NCBI RefSeq assembly: GCF_035317345.1
Contig: NZ_JAYKTU010000001.1
Length of the DNA stretch: 64,000 nucleotides
Reading direction: 5' to 3' (one strand)
Source: Cellvibrio fontiphilus
GTDB taxonomy: Bacteria > Pseudomonadota > Gammaproteobacteria > Pseudomonadales > Cellvibrionaceae
This document shows positions 53,238-61,756 of this stretch, piece after piece; positions within the stretch are counted from its first letter, which is position 1, and each line of letters opens with the position of its first letter. Both the position numbers and the translations under genes were made by a program. The notes beneath the pieces are model-generated. The model saw only the letters and a list, made by a program, of their open reading frames with translations. It was not told the origin of the DNA and made no database searches.

Positions 53238-55175
53238 TTATTGGCTCGCCGCCTCCAATTCCTCACTGACCAGCAGCCAGCTTTCTTCCGTCTCTTCCAG
53301 CTGCGCCTGCAGCTTGGCTTGCTCGGCAATTAACTCCTGCAGTTTGGTTTTATTTTTTTCCTCGTAGATACTGCTGTCGCCCAATTGGGTTTCCACATCG
53401 CTCAAACGTTGCTGCAGTTTTTCCAGTTGGCTCTCCAGATTTTTGAGTTTATTAGTGAGCGGTTTTAATTGCGCGCGCTGCGCGGCGGATTGTTGGCGCT
53501 GGGCTTTTTTATCGACTTTATCGCTATCTGCCAATGTTGCAGCCGTTTTTTCCTGCGCGGATTTTTCTGCCGCCGCGGCTTTTACTTTTTGCTGTTGCAT
53601 CCACTGATAGTAATCTTCCAAATCACCATCAAACTCTTCCACCTTGCCATCGGCGACCAGCAAAAATTCATTCACAGTGTTGCGCAATAAATGGCGGTCG
53701 TGCGACACCACTATCACTGCACCTTCAAATTCTTGCAGCGCCATGGTAAGCGCGTGACGCATTTCCAAATCCAAATGGTTGGTAGGCTCATCCAGCAATA
53801 ACACATTGGGTTTTTCCCAGGCGATAATCGCTAGGGCCAAACGCGCTTTTTCACCGCCGGAAAAATGGGTGATAGGTTCAAAGGCGCGGTCGCCGTGGAA
53901 ATCAAAACTGCCAAGGAAATCGCGGATTTCCTGCTCGCGCGCTTGCGGTGATAGACGCTGGATATGCAGCGCGGCCGAGGCGTTAATATCCAGGGCTTCC
54001 AATTGATGTTGCGCAAAATAACCGAGTTTAAAATGTTCGCCATTGGTGCGATCACCCGCAAGCAGCGGCAGCGAACCGGCGAGGGTTTTCACCAAGCTGG
54101 ATTTACCTGCGCCATTGGGGCCGAGTAAACCCACGCGCGTCTCGGCGCGAATCGCGAGCTCAACATTATTTAGAATCACTTTGCTGTCGCTGCCGTTGGT
54201 TTTGTAACCAATCGCGGCGCGGCTGATATGCACCAAGGGCACCGACATTTTGTCGTGGCATTGGAAAGTAAACGTAAACGGCGAGTCGATATGCGCGGGC
54301 GCAATTTTTTCCATGCGCTCCAATTCTTTAATGCGGCTCTGCGCCTGACGCGCTTTAGTGGCCTGGGCGCGGAAGCGGCGAATGTAACTTTCTACGTGGG
54401 CGATACGCGCCTGCTGCTTTTCATAACTCACTTGTTGCTGCGCGAGTTTTTCCGCGCGCTGGCGTTCGTACGCGGAATAGTTACCGCTGTAGTTATCCAG
54501 TTTTTGGCGCTCGATACAGACAATGCGATCCACGATATTGTCGAGGAAATCGCGATCGTGGGAGATGATAATCAGCGTGCCCGGATAGCGCTTTAGCCAG
54601 TCTTCCAGCCACAGGGTTGCATCCAAGTCCAGGTGGTTGGTCGGCTCATCGAGCAGCAACAAATCGGACGGGCACATAAGCGCTTGCGCCAGGTTCAAGC
54701 GAATACGCCAACCGCCGGAAAAATCGCTCACCGGACGCTGGTCATCCCCTGGGGCAAAACCCAAACCATTGAGCAACTGCTGCGCACGCGAGGGTGCGGT
54801 GTAAGCGTGGATATTTTCCATATCGCTATACAGATGCGCGAGCTTCTCGCCATTGTGCTCAGGGTCTTGCAGGGCGAGGGCGATCTCCTGTTCCAGACGG
54901 CGCAATTCGCTGTCGCCATCCAGCACATAATCCAGCGCGCTGCGGCTGGTATGGCCTACCTCTTGCGCCATATGGGCGATGCGCCACTGCTTGGGGATAT
55001 CGACCGAGCCGGTGTCGCTCTGCAATTGCCCAAGCAGCAACTGGAATAAAGTGGATTTGCCTGTGCCGTTGGCGCCGATTAAACCGACTTTCTGGCCAGG
55101 GTAAATAGTGAGGTCGGCAGCATCCAACAGGAACTTGGTGCCGCGCTGTACGGAGACGTTTTGTAATTGAATCAT
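53238..55175 (-). CDS. ABC-F family ATPase (YheS-like)
   Basis: A 645-residue soluble protein with two ATP-binding cassettes and no membrane domain, the ABC-F form that acts on ribosomes. Cassette 1 has GANGTGKST, signature FSGGWRIRL and Walker B LLLDEPTNHLDLDA. A linker of about 80 residues (FRAQATKARQAQSRIKELERMEKI) follows. Cassette 2 has GPNGAGKSS, FSGGEKARLAL and LLLDEPTNHLDLEM. The C-terminal 130 residues form a charged coiled coil. Arrangement and length fit E. coli YheS. The ATG at 55175 (MIQLQNVSVQRG) aligns with homologues; an extra upstream Met adds three residues. No ribosome site is clear. Confidence 0.95.
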   Translation of the reverse strand: MIQLQNVSVQRGTKFLLDAADLTIYPGQKVGLIGANGTGKSTLFQLLLGQLQSDTGSVDIPKQWRIAHMAQEVGHTSRSALDYVLDGDSELRRLEQEIALALQDPEHNGEKLAHLYSDMENIHAYTAPSRAQQLLNGLGFAPGDDQRPVSDFSGGWRIRLNLAQALMCPSDLLLLDEPTNHLDLDATLWLEDWLKRYPGTLIIISHDRDFLDNIVDRIVCIERQKLDNYSGNYSAYERQRAEKLAQQQVSYEKQQARIAHVESYIRRFRAQATKARQAQSRIKELERMEKIAPAHIDSPFTFTFQCHDKMSVPLVHISRAAIGYKTNGSDSKVILNNVELAIRAETRVGLLGPNGAGKSSLVKTLAGSLPLLAGDRTNGEHFKLGYFAQHQLEALDINASAALHIQRLSPQAREQEIRDFLGSFDFHGDRAFEPITHFSGGEKARLALAIIAWEKPNVLLLDEPTNHLDLEMRHALTMALQEFEGAVIVVSHDRHLLRNTVNEFLLVADGKVEEFDGDLEDYYQWMQQQKVKAAAAEKSAQEKTAATLADSDKVDKKAQRQQSAAQRAQLKPLTNKLKNLESQLEKLQQRLSDVETQLGDSSIYEEKNKTKLQELIAEQAKLQAQLEETEESWLLVSEELEAASQ

Positions 55176-55225
55176 GGCGCGCATTCTAGCAGACTTGAGC
55201 CAATGCCCCGCCAGCGGATTCAGCT

Positions 55226-55756
55226 ATGCCCAACAGCGCCACTCTCGATTCCCTATGGGATTTCTCCCTAGCACTTTATGCACAACCGGGTGTTGCCGAC
55301 GCCTGTTTGCGCCTGCAGGACGAGGCGGGTATTAATGTCAACCTGCTGCTCTGGTGTGTATGGCTGGAGTGTAAAGGCATAGCGCTGGATAGCGCAGGGC
55401 TGCAGGATGCCGAGCGGCGTATCCGCGGCTGGGATCATCATTACGTGGTGCCACTGCGCCATTTGCGCCGGCGCCTGAAGGCCGAGTTTGGCAGCGAGGA
55501 TGAGTCAATCCTGCAACTGCGCAAGCAGATTCAGCAAGCTGAGTTAGCCGCTGAACAGCAGGTGCAAAAGCAATTACAAGCACTGACCCGGCAATGGATG
55601 GAACAAGACATGGCCATTGAGCCAGTGCCCACAGTGGCGCAGGCCGGGTCGATTGACGGCAAGAATTTACGCCGCTACCTGGATGGGGCGGGAGTCAATC
55701 GCGGCGCTGTCGATTCACTGCTTCAGTGTTTGATGGGTGCATTGCGCAGCATTTGA
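55226..55756 (+). CDS. TIGR02444 family protein (DUF2390)
   Basis: A 176-residue helical protein starting with LWDFSLALYAQPGVADACLRLQDEAGINVNLLLWCVWLE, which is the TIGR02444 signature. The second half is a Gln/Arg-rich coiled coil. The function is unknown; it is conserved in gammaproteobacteria next to yheS-type genes. It is divergent from the ABC-F gene (50 bp gap). Its 3' end overlaps the convergent DUF2789 gene by 34 bp. Confidence 0.88.
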   Translation: MPNSATLDSLWDFSLALYAQPGVADACLRLQDEAGINVNLLLWCVWLECKGIALDSAGLQDAERRIRGWDHHYVVPLRHLRRRLKAEFGSEDESILQLRKQIQQAELAAEQQVQKQLQALTRQWMEQDMAIEPVPTVAQAGSIDGKNLRRYLDGAGVNRGAVDSLLQCLMGALRSI

Positions 55757-55965
55757 TCCAACTGATCGACCAGTTCGCACCAGTCGGAATCCTGCTGCCA
55801 ACTCTCCTGTAAAAAAGCCCTTTGCGCCGGTGTCCAGAAACTGGCATCAGCGAGGCGAACCTCGGGAGGCAGGGGGTGATGCTGGATAAACTGCGCGATA
55901 TGCGCATAGTCAGATTCAAGGCCCAATTGGGAAAAAAGTTCCGGCATGCCCATGGGTTGTGGATT
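55723..55965 (-). CDS. DUF2789 family protein
   Basis: An 80-residue protein with LFSQLGLESDYAHIAQFIQHHPLPPEVRLADASFWTPAQRAFLQESWQQDSDWCELVDQLDQMLR, matching DUF2789 (FWTPAQ and DxxW motifs). It is probably a small helical cytoplasmic protein of unknown role. The ATG at 55965 has GGAGGG upstream, better than one 30 bp earlier. Confidence 0.88.
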   Translation of the reverse strand, partial: NPQPMGMPELFSQLGLESDYAHIAQFIQHHPLPPEVRLADASFWTPAQRAFLQESWQQDSDWCELVDQLDQMLRNAPIKH

Positions 55966-56038
55966 CATAAAACGCCCTCCGTGTTTGTTACTCATTAGTA
56001 TGAGGCTCCTTCTAGCTGATCGTTCAATTGTTTTTTCA

Positions 56039-56070
56039 TAAAAAAAGAGGCGCAGAGAGCGCCTCTTTTG
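56039..56070 (-). terminator. Rho-independent terminator of rph
   Basis: AAAAGAGGCGC...GCGCCTCTTTT, with extra T on the minus strand, 11 bp after the rph stop. Confidence 0.9.
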
Positions 56071-56080
56071 ATGCCAGGGT

Positions 56081-56803
56081 TTAACCTGCCGCCAAAGCCG
56101 CTTTTTGCAATGCGTGGAGTTCGGCGATGGCTTTTTTGCCCAGGCTCAACATCGCGGCAAACTCTGCCTCGCTAAAAGGCTCAGCCTCGGCGGTGCCTTG
56201 AATTTCGATAATACCGCCATCATCGCCCAGCACCAGATTCATGTCAGTATCGGCCGCCGAGTCCTCGGGGTAGTCCAAATCCACCACCGGCACACCTTGA
56301 TAAATCCCGACGGAAATAGACGCAATACCGCGTTTCAGCGGCTCGCCCGTCACCTTGCCCTGGGCTTTGAGGAAACCTATGGCATCTGCCAGCGCCACCC
56401 AGGCACCGGTGATGGACGCGGTGCGAGTACCGCCATCGGCCTGAATCACATCGCAATCGATATGGATGGTGTTTTCGCCCAATGCGGTTAAATCCACCGC
56501 CGCGCGCAGCGAACGACCAATCAATCGCTGGATTTCCACAGTGCGCCCCTGCTGTTTGCCGCGCGCCGCTTCACGATCCATGCGCGTGCCAGTAGAGCGG
56601 GGCAACATACCGTACTCGGCAGTGAGCCAACCCTGCCCCTGGCCGCGTAGAAACGGGGGAACTGAATTCACCACACTGGCGGTACAAATCACTTTAGTAT
56701 CGCCAAACTCCACCAACACCGAACCTTCAGCGTGTTTGGTGTAGCGACGGGTGATACGGACTGGGCGTAATTGGTCAGGGGTGCGACCGCTTGGGCGTTG
56801 CAT
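56081..56803 (-). CDS. rph: Ribonuclease PH
   Basis: Phosphorolytic 3'-5' exoribonuclease that trims tRNA 3' ends. The 240-residue protein has RPSGRTPDQLRPVRITRRYTKHAEGSVLVEFGDTKVICTASV, TAEYGMLPRSTGTR, GRTVEIQRLIGRSLRA and DCDVIQADGGTRTASITGA, all canonical. AAGGA precedes the ATG. It is divergent from yicC, as in many gammaproteobacteria. The frame is intact to the normal C-terminus, unlike the frameshifted rph of E. coli K-12. Confidence 0.97.
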   Translation of the reverse strand: MQRPSGRTPDQLRPVRITRRYTKHAEGSVLVEFGDTKVICTASVVNSVPPFLRGQGQGWLTAEYGMLPRSTGTRMDREAARGKQQGRTVEIQRLIGRSLRAAVDLTALGENTIHIDCDVIQADGGTRTASITGAWVALADAIGFLKAQGKVTGEPLKRGIASISVGIYQGVPVVDLDYPEDSAADTDMNLVLGDDGGIIEIQGTAEAEPFSEAEFAAMLSLGKKAIAELHALQKAALAAG

Positions 56804-56974
56804 GACTTGATCCTTACTGCAAATAGGGAAGTGTAAAAGGTAAAGCGGGTGGCTGTGTTAAGATCCCGCATCAGTTAACGACTATTAATTTCCGCGGGAA
56901 CTCTACCAGCTACAGGGCTGACAAGACCAGCATTGATCGCACGACCCGCGCCTATACGCCACAGAGGAACAGCT

Positions 56975-57844
56975 ATGCCACGCAGTATGACCGGATTTGC
57001 CCGCCGCGAAGCCAAACTCCCTTGGGGAACCCTGGTATGGGAAATCCGCAGCGTTAACCACCGCTACCTGGAACCCAACTTCCGCCTGCCGGAGGATTTC
57101 CGTGAAATCGAACCCGCCCTGCGCGATGCCATGCGCAAAGCCCTGCAGCGCGGCAAGGTGGAAGCCAGCCTGAATGTGCACTGGGAACAGGAGGGTGAAA
57201 GCGAACTGGGCGTCAACCTTGCCAAGGTCGCGCAACTGACCAAAGCCGCCAACCAAATCAACCAGCTGCTGGGCGATGATGCCGCACCAGTTAATGCGCT
57301 GGAAATATTGCGCTGGCCCGGTGTTATCCAAAAACAGGAACTCGACCGCGACGCCCTGCATCAAGCGGCATTGGAATTATTCGACAGCGCACTGGATAGC
57401 CTGATTGAACACCGCAGCCGCGAAGGTGCCGAGTTGGAGCAACTGATCCTCAGCCGTTTGGATAGCGTCTCGGCACAAGTGGTAAAAGTGCGTGCGCGCA
57501 TGCCCGAAATCCTCGCCGCCCAGCGCGACAAACTGCAGGCCAAACTCAGCGCGCTGCAAGTAGAACTCGACCCCGAGCGCCTTGAACAGGAAATCGTACT
57601 GCTCGCGCAAAAAGCCGATGTGGACGAGGAACTGGATCGCTTGGACACCCACGTCATCGAAGTCAAACGCAGCCTCAAACAAACCGATTCACTGGGTCGT
57701 CGCCTCGATTTTTTAATGCAGGAACTTAACCGCGAAGCCAACACCCTCTCGTCAAAAAGTATTGTGAGCGATACCACCCAGGCAGCGGTGGAATTGAAAG
57801 TGCTCATTGAGCAGATGCGGGAGCAGATCCAGAATATTGAGTGA
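56975..57844 (+). CDS. yicC: YicC/YloC family endoribonuclease
   Basis: A 289-residue protein with N-terminal MTGFARREAKLPWGTLVWEIRSVNHRYLE and C-terminal DFLMQELNREANTLSSKS, the two YicC family signatures, joined by a helical middle. The family has been shown to have endoribonuclease activity. The ATG at 56975 has GAGG upstream; a Met 42 bp earlier is less likely. A strong terminator follows 6 bp after the stop. Confidence 0.94.
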   Translation: MPRSMTGFARREAKLPWGTLVWEIRSVNHRYLEPNFRLPEDFREIEPALRDAMRKALQRGKVEASLNVHWEQEGESELGVNLAKVAQLTKAANQINQLLGDDAAPVNALEILRWPGVIQKQELDRDALHQAALELFDSALDSLIEHRSREGAELEQLILSRLDSVSAQVVKVRARMPEILAAQRDKLQAKLSALQVELDPERLEQEIVLLAQKADVDEELDRLDTHVIEVKRSLKQTDSLGRRLDFLMQELNREANTLSSKSIVSDTTQAAVELKVLIEQMREQIQNIE

Positions 57845-57850
57845 TATATA

Positions 57851-57884
57851 AACAGCGGGAGCCCTTGGCTCCCGCTGTTGTTTC
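57851..57884. terminator. Terminator between yicC and the GH43 gene
   Basis: AACAGCGGGAGCC-CTT-GGCTCCCGCTGTT is a perfect 13-bp stem followed by GTTT; it lies between convergent genes. Confidence 0.88.
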
Positions 57885-57904
57885 TGGTGCCAGCGCAGCT
57901 GGAA

Positions 57905-59629
57905 TTAAGGCAGGGCGCGGTAAACAAAGTTGCGGAATTTCACCTTGCCGGTGCCCGCGGCGTAGAGTGCAGGACGCAGGCTCATAAAGCCGTAGGCGAC
58001 GTTGTGATGGAAACCGGAGACTTCCATTTGGGTGTCGTATTTGCGCCAGGTTTTGCCTTGGTCAGTGCTGTAGTGGATGGTCAGTATGTGGCGATTATTG
58101 GTGACGCGCAGGCGGAATTTGTTGCCGGCTGGGCGAGCGCTGTAGCGCTGATCCATACCGTAGCGATGCAACCAGAAACCCTGTGGCGCTATGCCAACAC
58201 CGGCGTAGAGCTTGTCGTTGTAAAACACCATGGCACCCGCGACTGCACCTTCTTCCAACTCCAGATCTACCTCAAACTGATAGGCCTGATTGCCCTGTAC
58301 AAAGGTCATGGGCGATGAGTTGCTGGGCGAAGTGCCTTTGGGACTGAGTTCCAAGTAGGGGCCCTGGGCATCTCGACCATAGTTCAGGCGCTGGTTTTCG
58401 CTCTGGTCGCCGCGATAAAAACTCCACTGCAGGCCAAACTTGTTACTGCTGAAATCATCCGACAGCGGGCTGCCGTGTTTGCTCGCCTTGCCGCCTTTGG
58501 GTTTGGGAATGGGCTTACCCACGTCATAACCCTTGGAGCGGAACCAGCCGTCATCCGTCCACTCGATGGGTTCGAGCAGGGTTTGACGGCCCAAGGTATG
58601 AAAGCCATTTTCATAGCCGTGGTAAATCATGTACCAGTCGCCGGGGGTTGGGCCTTCCACCAAGGTGGCATGGCCGCGCGACCACCATTTTTCCGCGGCG
58701 GATTCGGTGCGAATAATGGGGTTGTAGGGCGAGTTCTCCCAGGGGCCGTGTACCGATTTGGCACGCGCCGCAATCACCATATGGCCGGTTGGCGGGCCAG
58801 CGGTGCCACCCACGGCGGTGACCATGTAGAAGTAGTCGCCGTGCTTGAGCATTTTTGGCCCCTCTTGTGCGTAGCTTTCCACATCCCATTCCTCGGGGTA
58901 TTTCCAGCCACCATAAACATGCTTCATCTCACCCACCAGACTCAGGCCGTCGTCTGCCAATTGCACATAATCACCGTGGGAGACAAACAAATAGCGCTTG
59001 CCGTCTTCACCCACCAAATGCCCGGGGTCGATACGGTCGGGGTATTTGCGCTGCTGTTTGGCGTCGCGCGGATTCAGGTCGATGGGTTCCGACCAGGGGC
59101 CGCGGATATCATCGGCCCAGACCACATAGTTAGAGTTGTGGCCGGGTAATTTGGCGGGAATGTACACATAGTACCGGCCATTATGTTTGGTCAGCTCCGG
59201 TGCCCAAATACTGCCGATATATCGGGTCAGTGCCGGGCCAATCGGCTGCCAGTTGACCAGATCTTGCGAATGCCAGATGGTCAGTGCGGGGTAGCTTTCA
59301 AAGGTGGAGAAAACCATATAGTAGTCATCGCCATCTTTAAGAATGCTTGGGTCAGGGCGGTCACCGGCAACAATCGGGTTGAGGTAAGTGCCATCGCCCA
59401 AGTCGCCCTGGCGCTGGCCTTCATAAGTGGTTGCCCAGGTTTGGCAGTGGCGTAAAAAGCTGTTGCCAAGATAATCCACACAATCCACTTTTTGACTGCT
59501 GGCCTCAGGCGTGAATTGCGGCTTGGCGTGGGACTTGTTGTGCGACTTAGTGTGCGGCGTTGTGCAGCCGCTAACCATCAGGGCCATTAGCCCCCAGGCT
59601 AGCAGCTGGCGCAGTGATACTGATTGCAT
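57905..59629 (-). CDS. GH43 family glycoside hydrolase, lipoprotein
   Basis: A 574-residue surface or periplasmic lipoprotein (VSGC, Cys22) with a His/Lys/Ser-rich linker. The GH43 five-bladed propeller covers about residues 80-380: Asp93 in DRPDPSILKDGDDYYM (base), Asp200 in RIDPGHL (pKa modulator) and Glu255 in AQEGPKM (acid). A C-terminal beta-sandwich (about 395-574) completes it. Likely substrates are xylo- or arabino-oligosaccharides; the exact subfamily cannot be fixed by eye. A LacI-type regulator lies 108 bp upstream on the same strand and probably controls it. It fits a plant cell-wall degrader. Confidence 0.92.
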   Translation of the reverse strand: MQSVSLRQLLAWGLMALMVSGCTTPHTKSHNKSHAKPQFTPEASSQKVDCVDYLGNSFLRHCQTWATTYEGQRQGDLGDGTYLNPIVAGDRPDPSILKDGDDYYMVFSTFESYPALTIWHSQDLVNWQPIGPALTRYIGSIWAPELTKHNGRYYVYIPAKLPGHNSNYVVWADDIRGPWSEPIDLNPRDAKQQRKYPDRIDPGHLVGEDGKRYLFVSHGDYVQLADDGLSLVGEMKHVYGGWKYPEEWDVESYAQEGPKMLKHGDYFYMVTAVGGTAGPPTGHMVIAARAKSVHGPWENSPYNPIIRTESAAEKWWSRGHATLVEGPTPGDWYMIYHGYENGFHTLGRQTLLEPIEWTDDGWFRSKGYDVGKPIPKPKGGKASKHGSPLSDDFSSNKFGLQWSFYRGDQSENQRLNYGRDAQGPYLELSPKGTSPSNSSPMTFVQGNQAYQFEVDLELEEGAVAGAMVFYNDKLYAGVGIAPQGFWLHRYGMDQRYSARPAGNKFRLRVTNNRHILTIHYSTDQGKTWRKYDTQMEVSGFHHNVAYGFMSLRPALYAAGTGKVKFRNFVYRALP

Positions 59630-59737
59630 ATTTTTCCTCTGTTGAATCTGTCGGTTTTATTGATTTATTGTTGTTTTGGTTGATGTTATTGCCGAGAAAA
59701 AACTGCCTTCACCCGCACATCAGGCGCGCATGAATGA

Positions 59738-60757
59738 CTAATCCATATTGCGCGGCATCAGCCGCATACTGGCGATATGGCGCGCTGGTTTGCCCTCGCC
59801 ACTGATCAATTGCGCCATTTCGCTAAACGCCTGTTCGATCATAAACTCATAGTCCTGACGCACCGAGCACACTGGGTTGCGTAAAAAATCGAGCATGCTG
59901 TGATCGTCAAAGGTCGCCAGCACCATAGTTTCCGGTGCGCCGCCCAAGCGTTGTTTCAGGGCTTGCATCGCGCCTTCAAATAGCGGGATGGACGAACAAA
60001 CCAGCACCTTGGGCAATGGTTGGCCAGTGTCGATCAGCTCAGCCATGGCCTGCTCGCCCTCGTGGAAATCATTGTGCGCCACATGCACTTCGCGGCGCTG
60101 GCTGGCGCCCAGGCCCAAGTCATCCAACGCCGCATTCAAACCGATCAGGCGCTGGCTAATGGATGGCATACCGCTGTTGCCTGCAAACAGTAAAAAGTCT
60201 GGCTGCACGTCGCCGCGCTGCACACAAAAAGCGTGCAGGCGCTGCGCCAGTTGGTAGCCGCTCTGCCGGTTGTCGGTAACTACCACTGCGTAATCGCTGC
60301 CGCCAAAATCGCGATCCAGCAGTACCAGCCGCTGTTTTAATTGCGCCGCCGCGAGCGTGGGCATGTCAGCATTGGCAGGCACCAGGAACAGGCCATCCAC
60401 ATTGCGCTCGCGGAATTGTTTGATCAGCGCCAACTGGGTGTCCGGGTTGTCATAACAGCAGGAAATCCACAGCTGCAAACCCGCTTTACGGCAGCGAATT
60501 TCCAGCAACTCCGCCAATTGGGCAAAAAAATGGTTGGATAAACGCGGAACAATCAATGCCAATGCATCGCTGCGTTGCAACCGCAAACTGCGCGCCACAT
60601 GGTTGATTTCATAACCGTACTGCTCGGTGTATTCGCGCACCCGCGCCTCGGTTTTGGCGCTGATACGATACTGTCGCGCCTTGCCCAGCAGCACCAAACG
60701 CACGGTGGTAATCGATACCCCCAACTCCCCGGCAATTGCTTCGATTGTCTTGGCCAT
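59738..60757 (-). CDS. LacI-family transcriptional regulator (Cra/FruR-ScrR-like)
   Basis: A 339-residue repressor. The N-terminal HTH and hinge (TIEAIAGELGVSITTVRLVLLGKARQYRISAKTEARV ... NHVARSLRLQRSD) has the GKARQYRIS stretch typical of the Cra/FruR and ScrR branch, rather than the usual GVSxxTVSRVLN. The C-terminal domain is a periplasmic-binding-protein fold (ALALIVPRLSNHFFAQLAELLE, LVLLDRDFGGSDYAVVVTDN, ATFDDHSMLDFLRNPVCSVRQD). It probably senses a sugar or sugar phosphate. The ATG at 60757 has GGAG upstream. It is upstream of, and in the same direction as, the GH43 gene. Confidence 0.92.
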   Translation of the reverse strand: MAKTIEAIAGELGVSITTVRLVLLGKARQYRISAKTEARVREYTEQYGYEINHVARSLRLQRSDALALIVPRLSNHFFAQLAELLEIRCRKAGLQLWISCCYDNPDTQLALIKQFRERNVDGLFLVPANADMPTLAAAQLKQRLVLLDRDFGGSDYAVVVTDNRQSGYQLAQRLHAFCVQRGDVQPDFLLFAGNSGMPSISQRLIGLNAALDDLGLGASQRREVHVAHNDFHEGEQAMAELIDTGQPLPKVLVCSSIPLFEGAMQALKQRLGGAPETMVLATFDDHSMLDFLRNPVCSVRQDYEFMIEQAFSEMAQLISGEGKPARHIASMRLMPRNMD

Positions 60758-60806
60758 CTTGCTCCACACTCGTTGTTATCATTCAAATTGCCAATGCTAA
60801 CTCGAA

Positions 60807-60827
60807 TTTGCAAGCAATAAATGCAAA
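60807..60827. promoter_or_regulatory. Candidate operator upstream of the LacI-family gene
   Basis: TTTGCA and TGCAAA, 9 bp apart, form an inverted repeat 50 bp before the regulator start. It could be an autoregulatory site; the match to known LacI-family operators is only partial. Confidence 0.3.
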
Positions 60828-60887
60828 CACTCACTGGCTTGTATTCAAAAACACCCTATGCTGGCTGTTGATGCTGATTTAAAAAGT

Positions 60888-61013
60888 AACCCCACCCTAG
60901 CCCTCCCCTTGTCAGGGGAGGGGACTGGAGCCTTGCACGAAACTTATCGCACCGGGAGTCAGCTCCTCCCCGCTTTTGAAGCGGGGCGCGTAGCTGGGGA
61001 GGCTGGGAGGGGG
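60888..61013. repeat. Composite GC-rich palindromic element, copy upstream of the ExoP_C-like gene
   Basis: The left arm AACCCCACCCTAGCCCTCCC continues to an AGGGGAGGGG partner, then comes a core of about 40 bp (ACTGGAGCCTTGCACGAAAC ... GGGAGTC). The right arm CTCCTCCCCGCTTTTGAAGC ends GGGGAGGCTGGGAGGGGG. The outer ends are inverted repeats. The right-arm variant with GAAGCGGGGCGCGTAGCTG also occurs at 62080-62110, linking this copy to the first tandem array. Confidence 0.85.
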
Positions 61014-61109
61014 CTCATAGTCAATTGACATATTTGTCAGATAGAGAAATATTATGGAGCGCAGGTCAGACCTGCTGCTCGCCCATAATAATTTTCTAAC
61101 GAGGCCTAT

Positions 61110-61745
61110 ATGTTCAAACATCTCCCCCTGAAAACCCTGATCACCCTTGCCAGTGCCAGCCTGTTCTCCATCAGCGCAGACGCGCAGCAGCTCAACCCCA
61201 ACTATTTCTACCTGGTAAAAGGCGAGCTTATCAGCCGCAGCATTTCCCTTGGCGACCCCACCAACTGGAGCACCGGTATAACGGGCAGGGAAGGTGCATC
61301 CGCTGGCGGCAAAGTGACCGTTGCACCAACCAACTTCAAGGCTGAAGGCGATGCGATTCAAATCACCTGGACGCCGCGCAAAAAAATGCAGGGCAACTTT
61401 GGGCTCTACGGCAACCCGATTGATTTATCCAAATTCAAAGACAGCGCATCACTCACTATCGATATGCGCGTAGATGTAAAACCCGACAAGAACGTCAACA
61501 TCGGCCTGGATTGCGGCTACCCCTGCCGCGCGGATTTATCCATCAACAAAATGATCAAAACAATGCCTAAAGGCGAATGGTTCAGTCTGCCGCTACCGCT
61601 CAATTGCTTCAAAAGCGACAACTTCGATTTAAGCAAAATCAACGGCCCATTCAGTATCGCCACTGACGGCAAATTCACAGTGAGCATCACCAACATCCGC
61701 CTGGAAAAATTGCCTGAGGGTGAGAAGGGGTGTGTGGAGGAGTAA
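61110..61745 (+). CDS. Exported ExoP_C-like (galactose-binding-like) beta-sandwich protein
   Basis: A 211-residue protein with a signal peptide ending ADA (about residue 25). The mature part is a single beta-sandwich: FYLVKGELISRSISLGDPTNW, a central AIQITWTPRKKMQGNFGLYG, LTIDMRVDVKPDKNVNIGLDCGYPCRADL and VSITNIRLEKLPEG. This layout resembles the C-terminal ExoP galactose-binding-like domain of GH3 glucosidases, here without a catalytic domain. Cys in GLDCGYPC and in PLNCFKSD may form disulfides. A carbohydrate-binding role is plausible next to the GH43 gene. GAGG precedes the ATG. Repeat blocks lie on both sides, the downstream one only 12 bp after the stop. Confidence 0.75.
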   Translation: MFKHLPLKTLITLASASLFSISADAQQLNPNYFYLVKGELISRSISLGDPTNWSTGITGREGASAGGKVTVAPTNFKAEGDAIQITWTPRKKMQGNFGLYGNPIDLSKFKDSASLTIDMRVDVKPDKNVNIGLDCGYPCRADLSINKMIKTMPKGEWFSLPLPLNCFKSDNFDLSKINGPFSIATDGKFTVSITNIRLEKLPEGEKGCVEE

Positions 61746-61756
61746 GAGCTAAGAGC

